DNA from: Arsenophonus sp052174115
GTDB lineage: Bacteria; Pseudomonadota; Gammaproteobacteria; Enterobacterales; Enterobacteriaceae
Direction: 5' to 3'
Assembly: GCA_052174115.1 (NCBI GenBank)
Contig: JBQMRX010000001.1
Coordinates: forward strand, 744,001-808,000
Length of the DNA: 64,000 nucleotides
Part shown: positions 43,855-53,926 of the stretch, one piece after another
How the letters are laid out: the number at the start of each line of letters is the position of its first letter
How positions within the stretch are numbered: position 1 is the first letter of the stretch
Notes under the pieces: model-generated
What the model saw: only the letters and a program-made list of their open reading frames with translations
What the model was told of the DNA's origin: nothing
Databases searched by the model: none
Made by a program: the position numbers and the translations under genes

Positions 43855-44458
43855 TAATAAGATAATTAACTAATATTATTAAATAATTTTGAAATAATTA
43901 CAAGAAGATATTATTAATGAATTACATTTAGATACGAATTAAAAGAAATTTATATTCTATATAATAGTTATCTTATTTCATAAAAAATTTTTTTAATAAT
44001 TAATTTCTTTTTATTAAAATAAACTTTAAAATTATTATCATATTAATAGTTATAGTAATCATTAATAATTCTAATTAATAACATTTATTAAAATATATAT
44101 AAAATTACTACTATTATTAATAATGATATTAATAAACAATTATCAATATTTAAATATAACTATTAAAATATTTATATCAGTTTAATAATAACTAAAATTA
44201 CTATTTAAATAGATTAAACTAATAATTAATAGAATTCTTTAGAAATTATTTAATAATTAATGTGATTACTAAGTAAGTAGATATCTATTAGTAATAAGTT
44301 ATTAAATAATAAAATATTTTTATTTAAAAAGTAATTAATATTATCGATTTTAATTAATTATTTTAATTATTAAAAATAATATATTCATTTATAATAATTT
44401 TTAATAATTAAAATAATTAATAAAAACTATTAGAAAGTAATAATGAAATTTTATTAAA

Positions 44459-44500
44459 ACAGTCAAATATATTTTTAAAAAATAAAATATATTTGACTGT
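44459..44500 (+). repeat. Perfect stem-loop in gene desert
   Basis: 17-base arms (ACAGTCAAATATATTTT and complement) with an eight-base loop. No gene near; sits in the ground once held by rpoN. Confidence 0.55.
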
Positions 44501-45280
44501 AATTATAATGAAAGTATATAAAATCTATCCCATTAATGTTAATAAAATATTATTTATTTAATTAAAATATATAAATTATTCATTTATCGTATATAAACTA
44601 ATAAAAACTAAGTGATATTATTTATATAATAATCTAAAGATATTTTATAATTATATATATTATAATAAAAAACTTATAATTTTTAAAAACTATAAAAATT
44701 TTATTTAAATTAAAATAAAATAATGAATTTTTTAAAAGAAATATAGAATCAAATTTATTTATTATATAATTAATAAATAAATTTTTATATGATTTTAATC
44801 ATTGTAAAAATTTTTTAGTTAACTAAAAAATAAAAATATCTTTAAGTTTTCAAATTATTAATTAAATTAAATAAAATTTAAAAAATATAATGCTAAACCA
44901 TTAAAATATTTAATATTTTAAAATTTTTTAATTATATTAATTATAATTCTTCATTTTAAAAATATAATAAATTTATTAAACTATTAAAGATAATAAAAAA
45001 TATATTATTATTAATCTTATAGTATAAATGCTGTGACAGTTTACTAAATATAAGAAAATTTAAATAACATTAATTTATATTATTTAATAATAAAAATATT
45101 ATCATATTAAATATAAATTATCGATATTAGAATAATTTATATTAGAGATTAATTATTATTAATAGTCGGTATAATTACTTTAATTAAATAAATTTAATAA
45201 TAATTTAAAATTATTATTAAACTTAGTATTAAAACATTACGTATACTAAATTATCTATATTATATAAGTAAACATAAGAA

Positions 45281-45593
45281 CTAAAGATTATTAATAAAAT
45301 TATTTGCTATTAAATCAAATATACCTCAAAATATTATTTTTAAATCAAAATTAATTCATAAAAAATAATCAAACTTGCATAAATAGAAAGATATTACATA
45401 ATTTTTTATGGAAAATTAAATGAAAAGATATCAATTATAATGGTAGATAAATTGATATCTTTTCATTTTAAATGAACAAATTTCTTTTAATGCCATTGAT
45501 AATAAATTAACCAATTTACTGTTTGCATTATTAGTTTCTTCAGACAATATAAATATACTTATATATACTATGTTTAATTGCTTAAATAGTTAA
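45281..45593 (+). pseudogene. ptsN: Fossil of ptsN (nitrogen PTS EIIA)
   Basis: Plus-strand remains directly before rapZ, the E. coli place. Pieces in order: LKIINK; IPQNIIFKSKLIHKK, against LPPQVVFEAILTREK; IIFYGKLNE, against AIPHGKLEE, where the phosphorylated His has become Tyr (45407-45409); and a long piece, FNAIDNKLTNLLFALLVSSD, against FDAIDNQPVDLLFALLVPAD. Frames change between pieces and stops are present. A perfect 19-pair inverted repeat (45418-45436 with 45450-45468) lies inside, where about ten extra bases have entered. Clearly dead but recent. An open frame on the other strand here is its shadow. Confidence 0.8.
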
Positions 45594-45727
45594 ATGACAA
45601 TAAGTTATATTCTTATTTATTTATTATACAAAAAAATGAAGAACTCTATAAAATCATTATTAAATAATTATTTTTAAGAATAAATAAAATAATGATTTTT
45701 ATTGTAAAATTTAAAGAGGTATTATTC

Positions 45728-46582
45728 ATGGTACTGATGATAGTCAGTGGTCGTTCTGGTTCAGGTAAATCTGTTGCTTTACGAGCATTAGAGGATATGG
45801 GATTTTATTGTGTTGATAATCTTCCCGTTATTTTACTACCAGAATTAGTAAATACACTTGCAGAACGACAAATTTCTGCTGCAGTAAGTATTGATGTTCG
45901 TAATATGCCAGATAATCCTATAACTTTTGAAAAAGTATTAAAAAATTTACCAATTAGTTTTTCACCTCAATTACTTTTTCTTGATGCAGATTGCAATACA
46001 TTAATCAGAAGATACAGTGATACTCGTCGTTTACATCCTCTTTCTAGCAAAAATTTATCATTAGAATGTGCTATTGATGAAGAAAATAATTTATTAGAAC
46101 CACTACGATTACGAGCTGATTTAGTTATCAATACATCTGAAATGTCAGTGCATGAATTAGCTGAAATACTTAGAGCTCGTTTATTAGGTAAACGAGAACG
46201 TGAATTAACTATAGTATTTGAATCTTTTGGTTTTAAGCATGGTATTCCAATTGATGCAGATTATGTATTTGATGTACGATTTTTACCTAATCCACATTGG
46301 GATCCGAAATTACGTTATATGACAGGCCTCGATCGCCCTGTTGCCGCATTTCTTAATCGACATACAGAAGTACATAATTTTATTTATCAAACTCGTAGCT
46401 ATCTTGAATTATGGTTACCAATGTTAGAATCTAATAATCGTAGCTATTTAACAATTGTTATTGGTTGTACAGGTGGTAAACACCGCTCAGTTTATGTTGC
46501 AGAACAATTAGCGGATTATTTTCGTTCTAGAGGAAAAAATGTTCAATCGCGTCATCGAACATTAGAAAAGAAAAAACCTTAA
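45728..46582 (+). CDS. rapZ: RNase adapter protein RapZ
   Basis: Binds glucosamine 6-phosphate and presents the small RNA GlmZ to RNase E, setting GlmS levels for amino-sugar and envelope synthesis. 284 residues, exactly the E. coli length, and very similar: P-loop GRSGSGKS near residue 8, LDADCNTLIRRYSDTRRLHPL, FESFGFKHGIP, DVRFLPNPHWDPKLR, the GCTGGKHRSVY block and a basic RNA-binding tail (SRGKNVQSRHRTLEKKKP). Start at 45728 with AAGAGGT upstream; farther upstream starts are not needed. Its operon partners ptsN and npr are gone. Confidence 0.97.
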   Translation: MVLMIVSGRSGSGKSVALRALEDMGFYCVDNLPVILLPELVNTLAERQISAAVSIDVRNMPDNPITFEKVLKNLPISFSPQLLFLDADCNTLIRRYSDTRRLHPLSSKNLSLECAIDEENNLLEPLRLRADLVINTSEMSVHELAEILRARLLGKRERELTIVFESFGFKHGIPIDADYVFDVRFLPNPHWDPKLRYMTGLDRPVAAFLNRHTEVHNFIYQTRSYLELWLPMLESNNRSYLTIVIGCTGGKHRSVYVAEQLADYFRSRGKNVQSRHRTLEKKKP

Positions 46583-47127
46583 TTATATTTATTATTATAT
46601 TTTTATTAAAAATCAACAAAATATATATGTTCACTAAGCAATGATATTTATCAGACTAATTTAATAATTTTAATTTATATTAATGTTATTAAATTATCAT
46701 AATATAATATATTAATTTAATTAAAATAATATTATAGTTATATTTATATTATAAATTTAAAACTAAGAAATCATATAGAATTTAAGTAAGTATTTTAAAT
46801 TAAAAATAAACATTGATAATTTTAAAAAGTTAATATAACATAATTATTAAAATTATAAAAATATTCTAAAGTTAGATGAATATTAGTAAATTAACTTTAA
46901 AAAAATAAATAATTCTATTATATAAAAATAATATCTGATATATTATATCTAAATTATGTAATTTTGTTAAAATATTTTATATAAATTAGTTTATTTAAAC
47001 TAAATAAATTTTTTAAATAAAACTTAAATTTTTTTTTAAAAAACACGAATTATTAACATTGATAATAAATATTAATACTAAATAAAAGTATATTTTAATA
47101 TTAAAATTAATCTTCTATTATTATTTA
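46583..47127. other. Gap between rapZ and yhdP
   Basis: Convergent genes. E. coli npr follows rapZ and tldD follows yhdP; neither is recognisable. Nearly pure A+T. Confidence 0.45.
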
Positions 47128-50100
47128 TCATTTTGTTGATTCTTTTTTAAATTCACGAAGGACTTCATTAATTTTTGGTTGTTCAAGACTACCAGTAATT
47201 TGGTAACGAATAATCGATATTTTATTCCATATTGATCTAAATATTTTAGTTGCCGCAAATACTGCTGCACCTGCAAGTGGATTAACTACAAACGCTGTTG
47301 CAATACTTACTGTAGTTAAAATCTCAGGAGTAATAATCGCTTCTAAATTCATATTACGATGAATTAAATTAATTTTACCATATATCTTAATATCAGCAAT
47401 TAAACCATCAATATAAAAATTTTTAATATTTAAAATACCATTTTTTATAGTTATGTTACCTCGAATTGAATCAAACAAAAAATCATCACTAAAAATATCA
47501 CTAAAATCTAATTGTAACTTACGTAATAACGCGTCAAAACTAATAAAACGCAATAGCTTTCCGGAATTACCACCACCCATATGAGCAATTCCTCCATTAT
47601 CCAAATTAAAACGCAGATTACCATTTAAACTAGCAATATTGAGCTCCCATGGAGCTCTTGACCAATTTAAATTAAAATTAATTTTAAATGGCGCTTGTTT
47701 AATAGGAATTAATATATTATAATAAATAGTTAAATCGTTAAATCTATTACCTTTTAATGTCCCTTTTATCATTGTACTATTTTTTTGATTTATATCCCAC
47801 ATACCAAAGATTTTCAAATTAATAGCATTTTTCACTAAAGATCCATTTTTTAAAATAAAAGTTTGTTTATTTCGAATAATTTGCGCTTTAAACTCGCCAA
47901 GTTTATAACCTGAAAACCAACATTCCGAACAATAAATATCCATATTTTTCCAGGCTATAAAATTATATTTTTGCAAAATATTATTTGTTTCTATGTAATT
48001 TTTTTGTTGTAATGATATTTTTGGATTAAAATAAAGATAATCAATCTTAATTTGTAAATTATCTTTTTTTGGAATGCTTATACTTCCTTTTAAATTATCA
48101 TTAATTATAGTAATTTTTATTAATTTACTATTTTTGTTAATAATAAATACTGTTTTATTCCATTGTTGTTTAGCAAAAGTAATTTTTGGTAAATTAATAA
48201 TAGCGATATTTGGTATTATAAATGATTTATCATAATTTTGTGATGTTAAATTTAATGAAAAAAATAAAGCTAATAATGAAAACCATTTTGGATCATTAAT
48301 TTCAGGTAAATTAATCATAACTAGCTTATTATTTGGTAGAAGAATACTCTCTTGTCTATATGGGAAAACAGCTACTCTTAATAAACGAGTTTGTTTTTCA
48401 GAAAATTGCCATTGAGTATTAAAACTAAGTTTCTTACCAAGATCACCATAAATTTTTAATTTATAAATATCCCCGATAGCATGAATTTGTATATCACTCA
48501 ACTGCTTTATTTTTTTGGTATCTAAAACTGGAAGTTTGCTAAAAAGTTGATTTAATTTGCTATTAAATGTAATATATAAAGTTGGATTTTTCTTCAGTTT
48601 TTTATGAATTTTAATATTTATTTTTCCTTTCCATATCGTACTACCTGTTAAATAATGTCTAATTAATTTAGGTAAATAAATTATTTTATTAAGTTGTAAA
48701 TTGCCGTTAAGATTAATATTTATTTGATAAATTCGTTTTTTATTAATAGTATTAAATGTTAAATTTATTGGTTGTCCAAACCAATTAGCTTGTAATTTTT
48801 CACTCTTTAAATCGCCATTACAAAAATAAAAACGTCCAGTTATCTTTTTTATCTGACTATTAATAATAGTGATATTAATGTTATTATTATGAAGATCAAT
48901 TTGACCACTAGCAATTATATTATGGTTATTTTTTTTCAAAGGAATATTAAGCATCAATTTTCCAGTGATATTACCAGTTATTTTAATTGTATCTAATACT
49001 TTTCCAATTGAACTCTTCATTATACTTTTATTAAAATAATTACTAATAGCTCTTGCATCACCGATAATATCGGATTTTATTAATAATTTAGATTGATTAT
49101 AATCAATAATATCTGCATTAAGATTTGATACTTTAACGTCACCTAATTTCACATTAGGTGCTGATATCCAAAGTCCATTTCGTTCAAAATTAAGATTAAC
49201 ATCTAAATTAAAAATTGTTGGCCAATTAGGTTGATATTTAAAAATTGCATTTCGCATTGGTGCAAAAACTTGAAATTGTCCATTATTTTTTTTAAAAGGA
49301 AAATTAGCTGGATCACCGTGAAAAATAATTGTAGCTTCATCTATATGACCTGCAATAATTGCTTTTGTTAAATAATCAATTAAATTTTTGCTCATTAAAT
49401 TTATTGGAAAATAACGCCATAGATCACCTGCATCAGTTAATTTTGCACCAACTAAAACACTTAATGTAGGTGATTTATTTTTTGGTAAAATATAACGAAA
49501 ATCACCTGTTATCCATAGTGATTTTGCTTGTAAATCTAAATTTTTACTCCAAATTTGTCGTAAATTATCTTTTTCTAACCAAAAAATTATTCCATTCCCA
49601 ACAGAGATTTCTAGTGGTACTTTAAACATTGCTGAATTTTCAATAAAACTATTATTTAAATTAAATGAAAATATTCCTCCTTCTTTACTACTATATAATG
49701 CACCACTAAAATGATTAATTGATGGTAAATTTTTCCAAGAGATCCAGCTAATATCTTTCCATGTTATATCAATTACTGATTTTTCTAACTCATCAGGAGT
49801 AATATCTATTGCTAATGCGATAAGTTGACCTTTTATTTGACGTTTTTGCCAATCACTAATAAATTCAGGCATAAAAAAAGAAAAGATAGATAAAATAGAT
49901 CTTATTTTTTCTAATTCAATATTATTAGCTCTTATGCGCCAATGATTCTTATTTATTTTTGATTCTGGTAAATAGAATAAAGAAATTTGACCTTCAAGCC
50001 ATTGTTGTTGATTAGTTTTTAAATGTTGCAACTGTTTAATATTAAATAACCAACCATTTTCTTTATGATTTAAAATTAGCAATAAGTTATTAATAATTAA

Positions 50101-50946
50101 GTGATGCTCTTGTTTATTAAACTTCCAATTCACTTGTCCATAATGCAATTGAAGTCTAAAATTTTTTATATGATTATCTTTAATTGTAATTAAACTAGAA
50201 AAACTAAATTCTAAATTTTTTAATCCAGTACTATCACGTAACCAATGACTTAACCAAGGTATCAGATTTATATTATTTGCTTGTAAGTAAATTGTTCCAT
50301 TATTAATTATGTTATTTTTATTATGAAAATTGAGTTTAATATAAATAAAATCTTGATTTTGTTGTTGTTTTTCTGAACCATTAAAACTTAAAAATCCTTT
50401 TGCTTGATGATATTTACTTTGATTTAACCAAGTTAAATCAAAGATTTTTAATGTCTTTTTTTCTTCAGATGGTGTAAAGAAAGTAATATTACTTTCTTTT
50501 ACTTTAAAATAAATAAATTGATTTAAAAAAAGTTTATCTAAAATAGTTAAGTCAAAATAACTAAAATCATTTTGATTAACAAATTTTAGTGGTTTATAAT
50601 AAATTGCATTTAATTGATAAAAAATAATATCATGAAATTGTAAATTTAAAGAAAATAATGAACGCCATATATCAAATGAAAATTTGAGTTTTTTTATATT
50701 AAAACTTACCTTTTCAGTATAAGCGCTAAAATCAGAAAGTATTAATATTGGCATAAAAACAGACCATTCGCTTTTAATATGGCCAATTTTAATTGGTATT
50801 CCTGTTAATGATTGAAGGTGTTCTTGAAGTTGACTTCGGTATTCATTAATTTTAGGAAGAAAAAAATATAATCCAAATAGAAATAACGTAACAATAAGTA
50901 TTATTGTAACATTTATAACTACTAATATTTTAGAGAGACGCTTCAC
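47128..50946 (-). CDS. yhdP: YhdP, AsmA-like lipid transport protein
   Basis: Very large envelope protein that, with TamB and YdbH, carries phospholipid from the inner to the outer membrane. About 1272 residues, E. coli 1266. One N-terminal membrane helix (ILVVINVTIILIVTLFLFGLYFFL), then a long chain of beta-strand repeats forming the lipid groove, a DUF3971 region in the middle and the AsmA_2-type C-terminus (GGIAHMGGGNSGKLLRFISFDALLRKLQLDFSDIFSDDF, abbreviated here as GKLLRFISFDAL and LDFSDIFSDDF). I favour GTG at 50946: AAGGAG lies eight bases before it but only two before the ATG at 50952, and VKRLSKIL then aligns with the E. coli MRRLPGIL. Confidence 0.93.
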   Translation of the reverse strand: MKRLSKILVVINVTIILIVTLFLFGLYFFLPKINEYRSQLQEHLQSLTGIPIKIGHIKSEWSVFMPILILSDFSAYTEKVSFNIKKLKFSFDIWRSLFSLNLQFHDIIFYQLNAIYYKPLKFVNQNDFSYFDLTILDKLFLNQFIYFKVKESNITFFTPSEEKKTLKIFDLTWLNQSKYHQAKGFLSFNGSEKQQQNQDFIYIKLNFHNKNNIINNGTIYLQANNINLIPWLSHWLRDSTGLKNLEFSFSSLITIKDNHIKNFRLQLHYGQVNWKFNKQEHHLIINNLLLILNHKENGWLFNIKQLQHLKTNQQQWLEGQISLFYLPESKINKNHWRIRANNIELEKIRSILSIFSFFMPEFISDWQKRQIKGQLIALAIDITPDELEKSVIDITWKDISWISWKNLPSINHFSGALYSSKEGGIFSFNLNNSFIENSAMFKVPLEISVGNGIIFWLEKDNLRQIWSKNLDLQAKSLWITGDFRYILPKNKSPTLSVLVGAKLTDAGDLWRYFPINLMSKNLIDYLTKAIIAGHIDEATIIFHGDPANFPFKKNNGQFQVFAPMRNAIFKYQPNWPTIFNLDVNLNFERNGLWISAPNVKLGDVKVSNLNADIIDYNQSKLLIKSDIIGDARAISNYFNKSIMKSSIGKVLDTIKITGNITGKLMLNIPLKKNNHNIIASGQIDLHNNNINITIINSQIKKITGRFYFCNGDLKSEKLQANWFGQPINLTFNTINKKRIYQININLNGNLQLNKIIYLPKLIRHYLTGSTIWKGKINIKIHKKLKKNPTLYITFNSKLNQLFSKLPVLDTKKIKQLSDIQIHAIGDIYKLKIYGDLGKKLSFNTQWQFSEKQTRLLRVAVFPYRQESILLPNNKLVMINLPEINDPKWFSLLALFFSLNLTSQNYDKSFIIPNIAIINLPKITFAKQQWNKTVFIINKNSKLIKITIINDNLKGSISIPKKDNLQIKIDYLYFNPKISLQQKNYIETNNILQKYNFIAWKNMDIYCSECWFSGYKLGEFKAQIIRNKQTFILKNGSLVKNAINLKIFGMWDINQKNSTMIKGTLKGNRFNDLTIYYNILIPIKQAPFKINFNLNWSRAPWELNIASLNGNLRFNLDNGGIAHMGGGNSGKLLRFISFDALLRKLQLDFSDIFSDDFLFDSIRGNITIKNGILNIKNFYIDGLIADIKIYGKINLIHRNMNLEAIITPEILTTVSIATAFVVNPLAGAAVFAATKIFRSIWNKISIIRYQITGSLEQPKINEVLREFKKESTK

Positions 50947-50952
50947 CTCCAT

Positions 50953-52298
50953 ATCTCCTTAGAAAATAATTTATAATAATTATAATTTAGTTACTCTAAT
51001 AAACTAGATCAAATTGTTCTTTAAAAGAATATAAGATTTAGTTGAACTAATTTAAAATTTGATAGTGTTTCTAACAAAAAATTTACTTCTGTTAATGGAT
51101 AATATTTATTGGAATTTAATGATTTTATAATTTTAAAAGAAATATAGACTAAAAAGTGATCGGCATAGATAACGCGATTTATAGAAAGAATTTTTCATTA
51201 AATTTTACAAAAACTATTTATATTAATCTTATTTTTAGATTATCATATAATAATTTTAATATTTTCATATATAATATATTTAAAATTCTTATATATTTTA
51301 TATTTTATATATAGTATTTTATTAGTTAAGAAAATTCATTAATTTTAATTTTAATTAAAATTTTTTAATAATAATTATTTCAATAAGACTAAAATATAGT
51401 AATAATTTTTAGGATAAAAATATATTAATAAATTAATAACAATTTAATAGATTTTTTAAAATATTTTTATTTATCTTTAAATATACTTAAAAACTGTAAT
51501 GAAAAAATTTATGATAAAATAAATAATAAGATTATTATTTAATCTTATTTATTAAATGAACGTTTTTAATTAAATTTTAAATATTTATGACATAATATTT
51601 ATTATTAAATCAATTTATCAATATTATGTATATAATTTTTTTTATTTATTAAAAGTAATAATTTTTCTATAAAGTTTAATATTTAAAAGTAAAAAATAAA
51701 TTTTTAAGTTAATAAAAATAATAAATACTAATTATATATATTAGTAATATTAAGCTTAAATAATATTTAAAATATTGTTTATAATTTTTTAATTTTATAT
51801 TTAAAAAAAAATTATAATGCATGTTGCCTTCATCAATACAAGTTTATTTTATTTTACAAAATATTAATATTAATTAATAATTTAAATAATTATAATTTCT
51901 AATATTATTTAATATTATAATTCTAGATAATAATAAATCTATGTTACTTAAGAATAAATTAAGTATAATATAATAATTTCAATAATTTATATAAATATAA
52001 ATTTTTATAAAATATATTGATTATTTTATTTATTTTTAATTATGATAATATCATTTAAATAATTATTAAATCATATTATATAGAATATATTTTCTATTTT
52101 AGTATTAAATTTTATCTATTAAATAAATAATGTATGAATTTAATATTTTTAAATGATATAATTTAAATATTTCATCGAAAAATAATTTAAATAGTTATTT
52201 GAATTATTTAATTAAATTAATTTTTTTATTATTTTAATGATAAATAAATTTTATTTTTAGAAAAAATTCTAAAAGAATAACTAATTAGTTTTTTATTT
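50953..52298 (-). other. Gap at former rng and maf positions
   Basis: 1.35 kb between mreD and yhdP where E. coli has yhdE (maf) and rng. A probable rng fossil is listed at 51741-51885. No trace of maf recognised. The rest is A+T with simple runs. Confidence 0.45.
51741..51885 (-). pseudogene. rng: Possible fossil of rng (RNase G N-terminus)
   Basis: Minus-strand pieces in order: LININ then, after a stop and a one-base shift, TCIDEG, against LVNVT and AYIDGG; then FKYYLSLILL (51741-51772), against YKGRVSRVLP. Place and strand agree with E. coli mreD-maf-rng-yhdP. Matches are short and in AT-rich DNA, so chance cannot be excluded. Confidence 0.4.
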
Positions 52299-52793
52299 TT
52301 AATGAACTAAAAATTGACGTCGAATTTGACGTAATAATAAAAATATCCAAGGCCACAAAATAGCATTAATTAAACAATTCAGAAATATTTTAGGATGAAA
52401 TAATACAAAAGAAAAAAGAAACTCTACTAGGAATATTATAAAATTCATAAGCATTGATAATCCAGCAATAACAAATGATTGCTGACAAAGTGATATATTT
52501 CGAAGAAGCTGATGTTTATAAGATGTAAAATAACAAATAATACTATAAGCTAATGCATTTGCACCAAGTGTTAAACCTTGAATTAAATCCATTAAGATTC
52601 CTAAAAAAAATCCAGTTCCTATACTAATTCGATGAGGTAAAGCCATAACCCAGTAAGTTAAAATCAATATTAACCATATTGGTCGACAATAAAAAAATTG
52701 TTCAGGCCAAGGCATTTGATCAAAAATTATTGCAATTAAAAAAGATAGCCAAATGATCCACCGCTTATTACCATAATTACGGTATTGATTCAT
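52299..52793 (-). CDS. mreD: Rod shape-determining membrane protein MreD
   Basis: Inner-membrane part of the elongasome. 164 residues, five to six hydrophobic segments. Family text: WIIWLSFLIAIIFDQMPWPEQFF, the segment GFFLGILMDLIQGLTLGANAL (read as LGILMDLIQGLTLGANALAY) and the C-terminal WPWIFLLLRQIRRQF. AAGGA before the ATG. The gap to mreC (177 bases) is much longer than in E. coli. Confidence 0.93.
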   Translation of the reverse strand: MNQYRNYGNKRWIIWLSFLIAIIFDQMPWPEQFFYCRPIWLILILTYWVMALPHRISIGTGFFLGILMDLIQGLTLGANALAYSIICYFTSYKHQLLRNISLCQQSFVIAGLSMLMNFIIFLVEFLFSFVLFHPKIFLNCLINAILWPWIFLLLRQIRRQFLVH

Positions 52794-52970
52794 TTTATTT
52801 TTCCTTTTGTTTTTTAATTTTAAAATAATAATTATTACTGAATAACTATAGAAGATTATTTTATATTTTTTATTTTTATTAATAATATTTAATTGTTCTT
52901 GAATTTTATTTTTATAAAAAATATTTGAGGAAAAATATTTATTAAACGTTTATCTGATATTCGATATACC

Positions 52971-53822
52971 CTATTGTGAAGATAATCGTTGAAGTGGATT
53001 GCTAAAATTTCTCGATAATAATAAGAGATAACGTAGTCTTTGTAAATCTACAATAGGTCGTGCGCGAATAATTATATAAGCACGTTGTAGATCATGTTTT
53101 ATAGAAGAAACAATTGCAACTGGATAACCTTCAGGAAAACGATTACCTAAACCAGAAGTGACTATCATATCACCAATACGTATATTAATATTATTTGGCA
53201 AAGGTTCTAATTGAAGATCATGATTACACCCTGTACCTGTTGCAATAACTCGAATATCATTATGTAATATTTGTATAGGTAGCGCATGCATTATATCACA
53301 AATTAGTAAAACACGACTATTAAATTGACTCACTGTGATAACCTGTCCAACAATACCTTTATCACTAATAACAGGTTGACCTTCATGCACACCATCATTT
53401 AAACCTTTATCGATTATAATTTGATTTCTATAAGGAGTATTCATACTTGACAGCACTTGAACAATCATCATTTGTTCATTTTGACGTAATGGTAAACTTA
53501 ATAATTTACGTAATCTATTATTTTCCTGTTTAAGTTGTTCAACTAATAAATTAGTTGCTTTTTTAATTAATAATTCTTTTTTTAATACTTTATTTTCAAG
53601 AAGAAGTTGATTTTTTCTCGATAATATATTTGAAATGTTATCAAGTAATTTTTGTGGACTATTTAAAAAAAAATAAAAAGGACTAACAGCAGTATCTAAA
53701 TAACTACGTATTTTATTAAAAGTATCAAATTGACGATTAAAAATAATTAATGTAATTGTAATAATAATTATAATAATAATACGTAACTGTAAAGATTGAT
53801 CTCGACTAAATATTAACTTCAT
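52971..53822 (-). CDS. mreC: Rod shape-determining protein MreC, short form
   Basis: Bitopic protein linking MreB to periplasmic wall synthases. N-terminal helix (IIIIIIITITLIIFN), coiled coil (about 65-105), then the two beta domains with QPVISDKGIVGQV, LLICDIMHALPIQIL, GDMIVTSGLGNRFPEGYPVA and IIRARPIVDLQRLRYLLLL. 283 residues against 367 in E. coli; what is missing is the Pro/Gln-rich C-terminal tail, which is poorly conserved even among relatives. No frame of that tail is seen downstream, so this looks like true shortening, not a frameshift. Confidence 0.94.
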   Translation of the reverse strand: MKLIFSRDQSLQLRIIIIIIITITLIIFNRQFDTFNKIRSYLDTAVSPFYFFLNSPQKLLDNISNILSRKNQLLLENKVLKKELLIKKATNLLVEQLKQENNRLRKLLSLPLRQNEQMMIVQVLSSMNTPYRNQIIIDKGLNDGVHEGQPVISDKGIVGQVITVSQFNSRVLLICDIMHALPIQILHNDIRVIATGTGCNHDLQLEPLPNNINIRIGDMIVTSGLGNRFPEGYPVAIVSSIKHDLQRAYIIIRARPIVDLQRLRYLLLLSRNFSNPLQRLSSQ

Positions 53823-53926
53823 AATTTTTTAATGAAAATATTAAATAATAAAAATTGTTATATAAAGAAATAAGAATAGTTTCATTTTTAAATCCATATT
53901 ATATTATTATTTAAATTCTATGATAT

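Larger units (their letters stand above)
43720..45280 (+). other. 1.6 kb gene desert (former rpoN/hpf)
   Basis: E. coli has rpoN and hpf here. No RpoN segment recognised. Around 45146-45215 the plus strand reads EINYY, then, over frames, YNYFN and NKFNNNL, which could be the end of Hpf (EIHASAEGQDMYAAIDGLIDK region), but this is weak. Two perfect hairpins are listed separately. Confidence 0.4.

Noticed and set aside
45146..45215. Possible hpf fossil
   Set aside because: Only a handful of residues agree and frames must be changed twice.
45425..45590. Minus-strand open frame of about 50 codons with coding-like composition
   Set aside because: It has no start codon, and the other strand reads as PtsN, so it is a shadow of the ptsN fossil.
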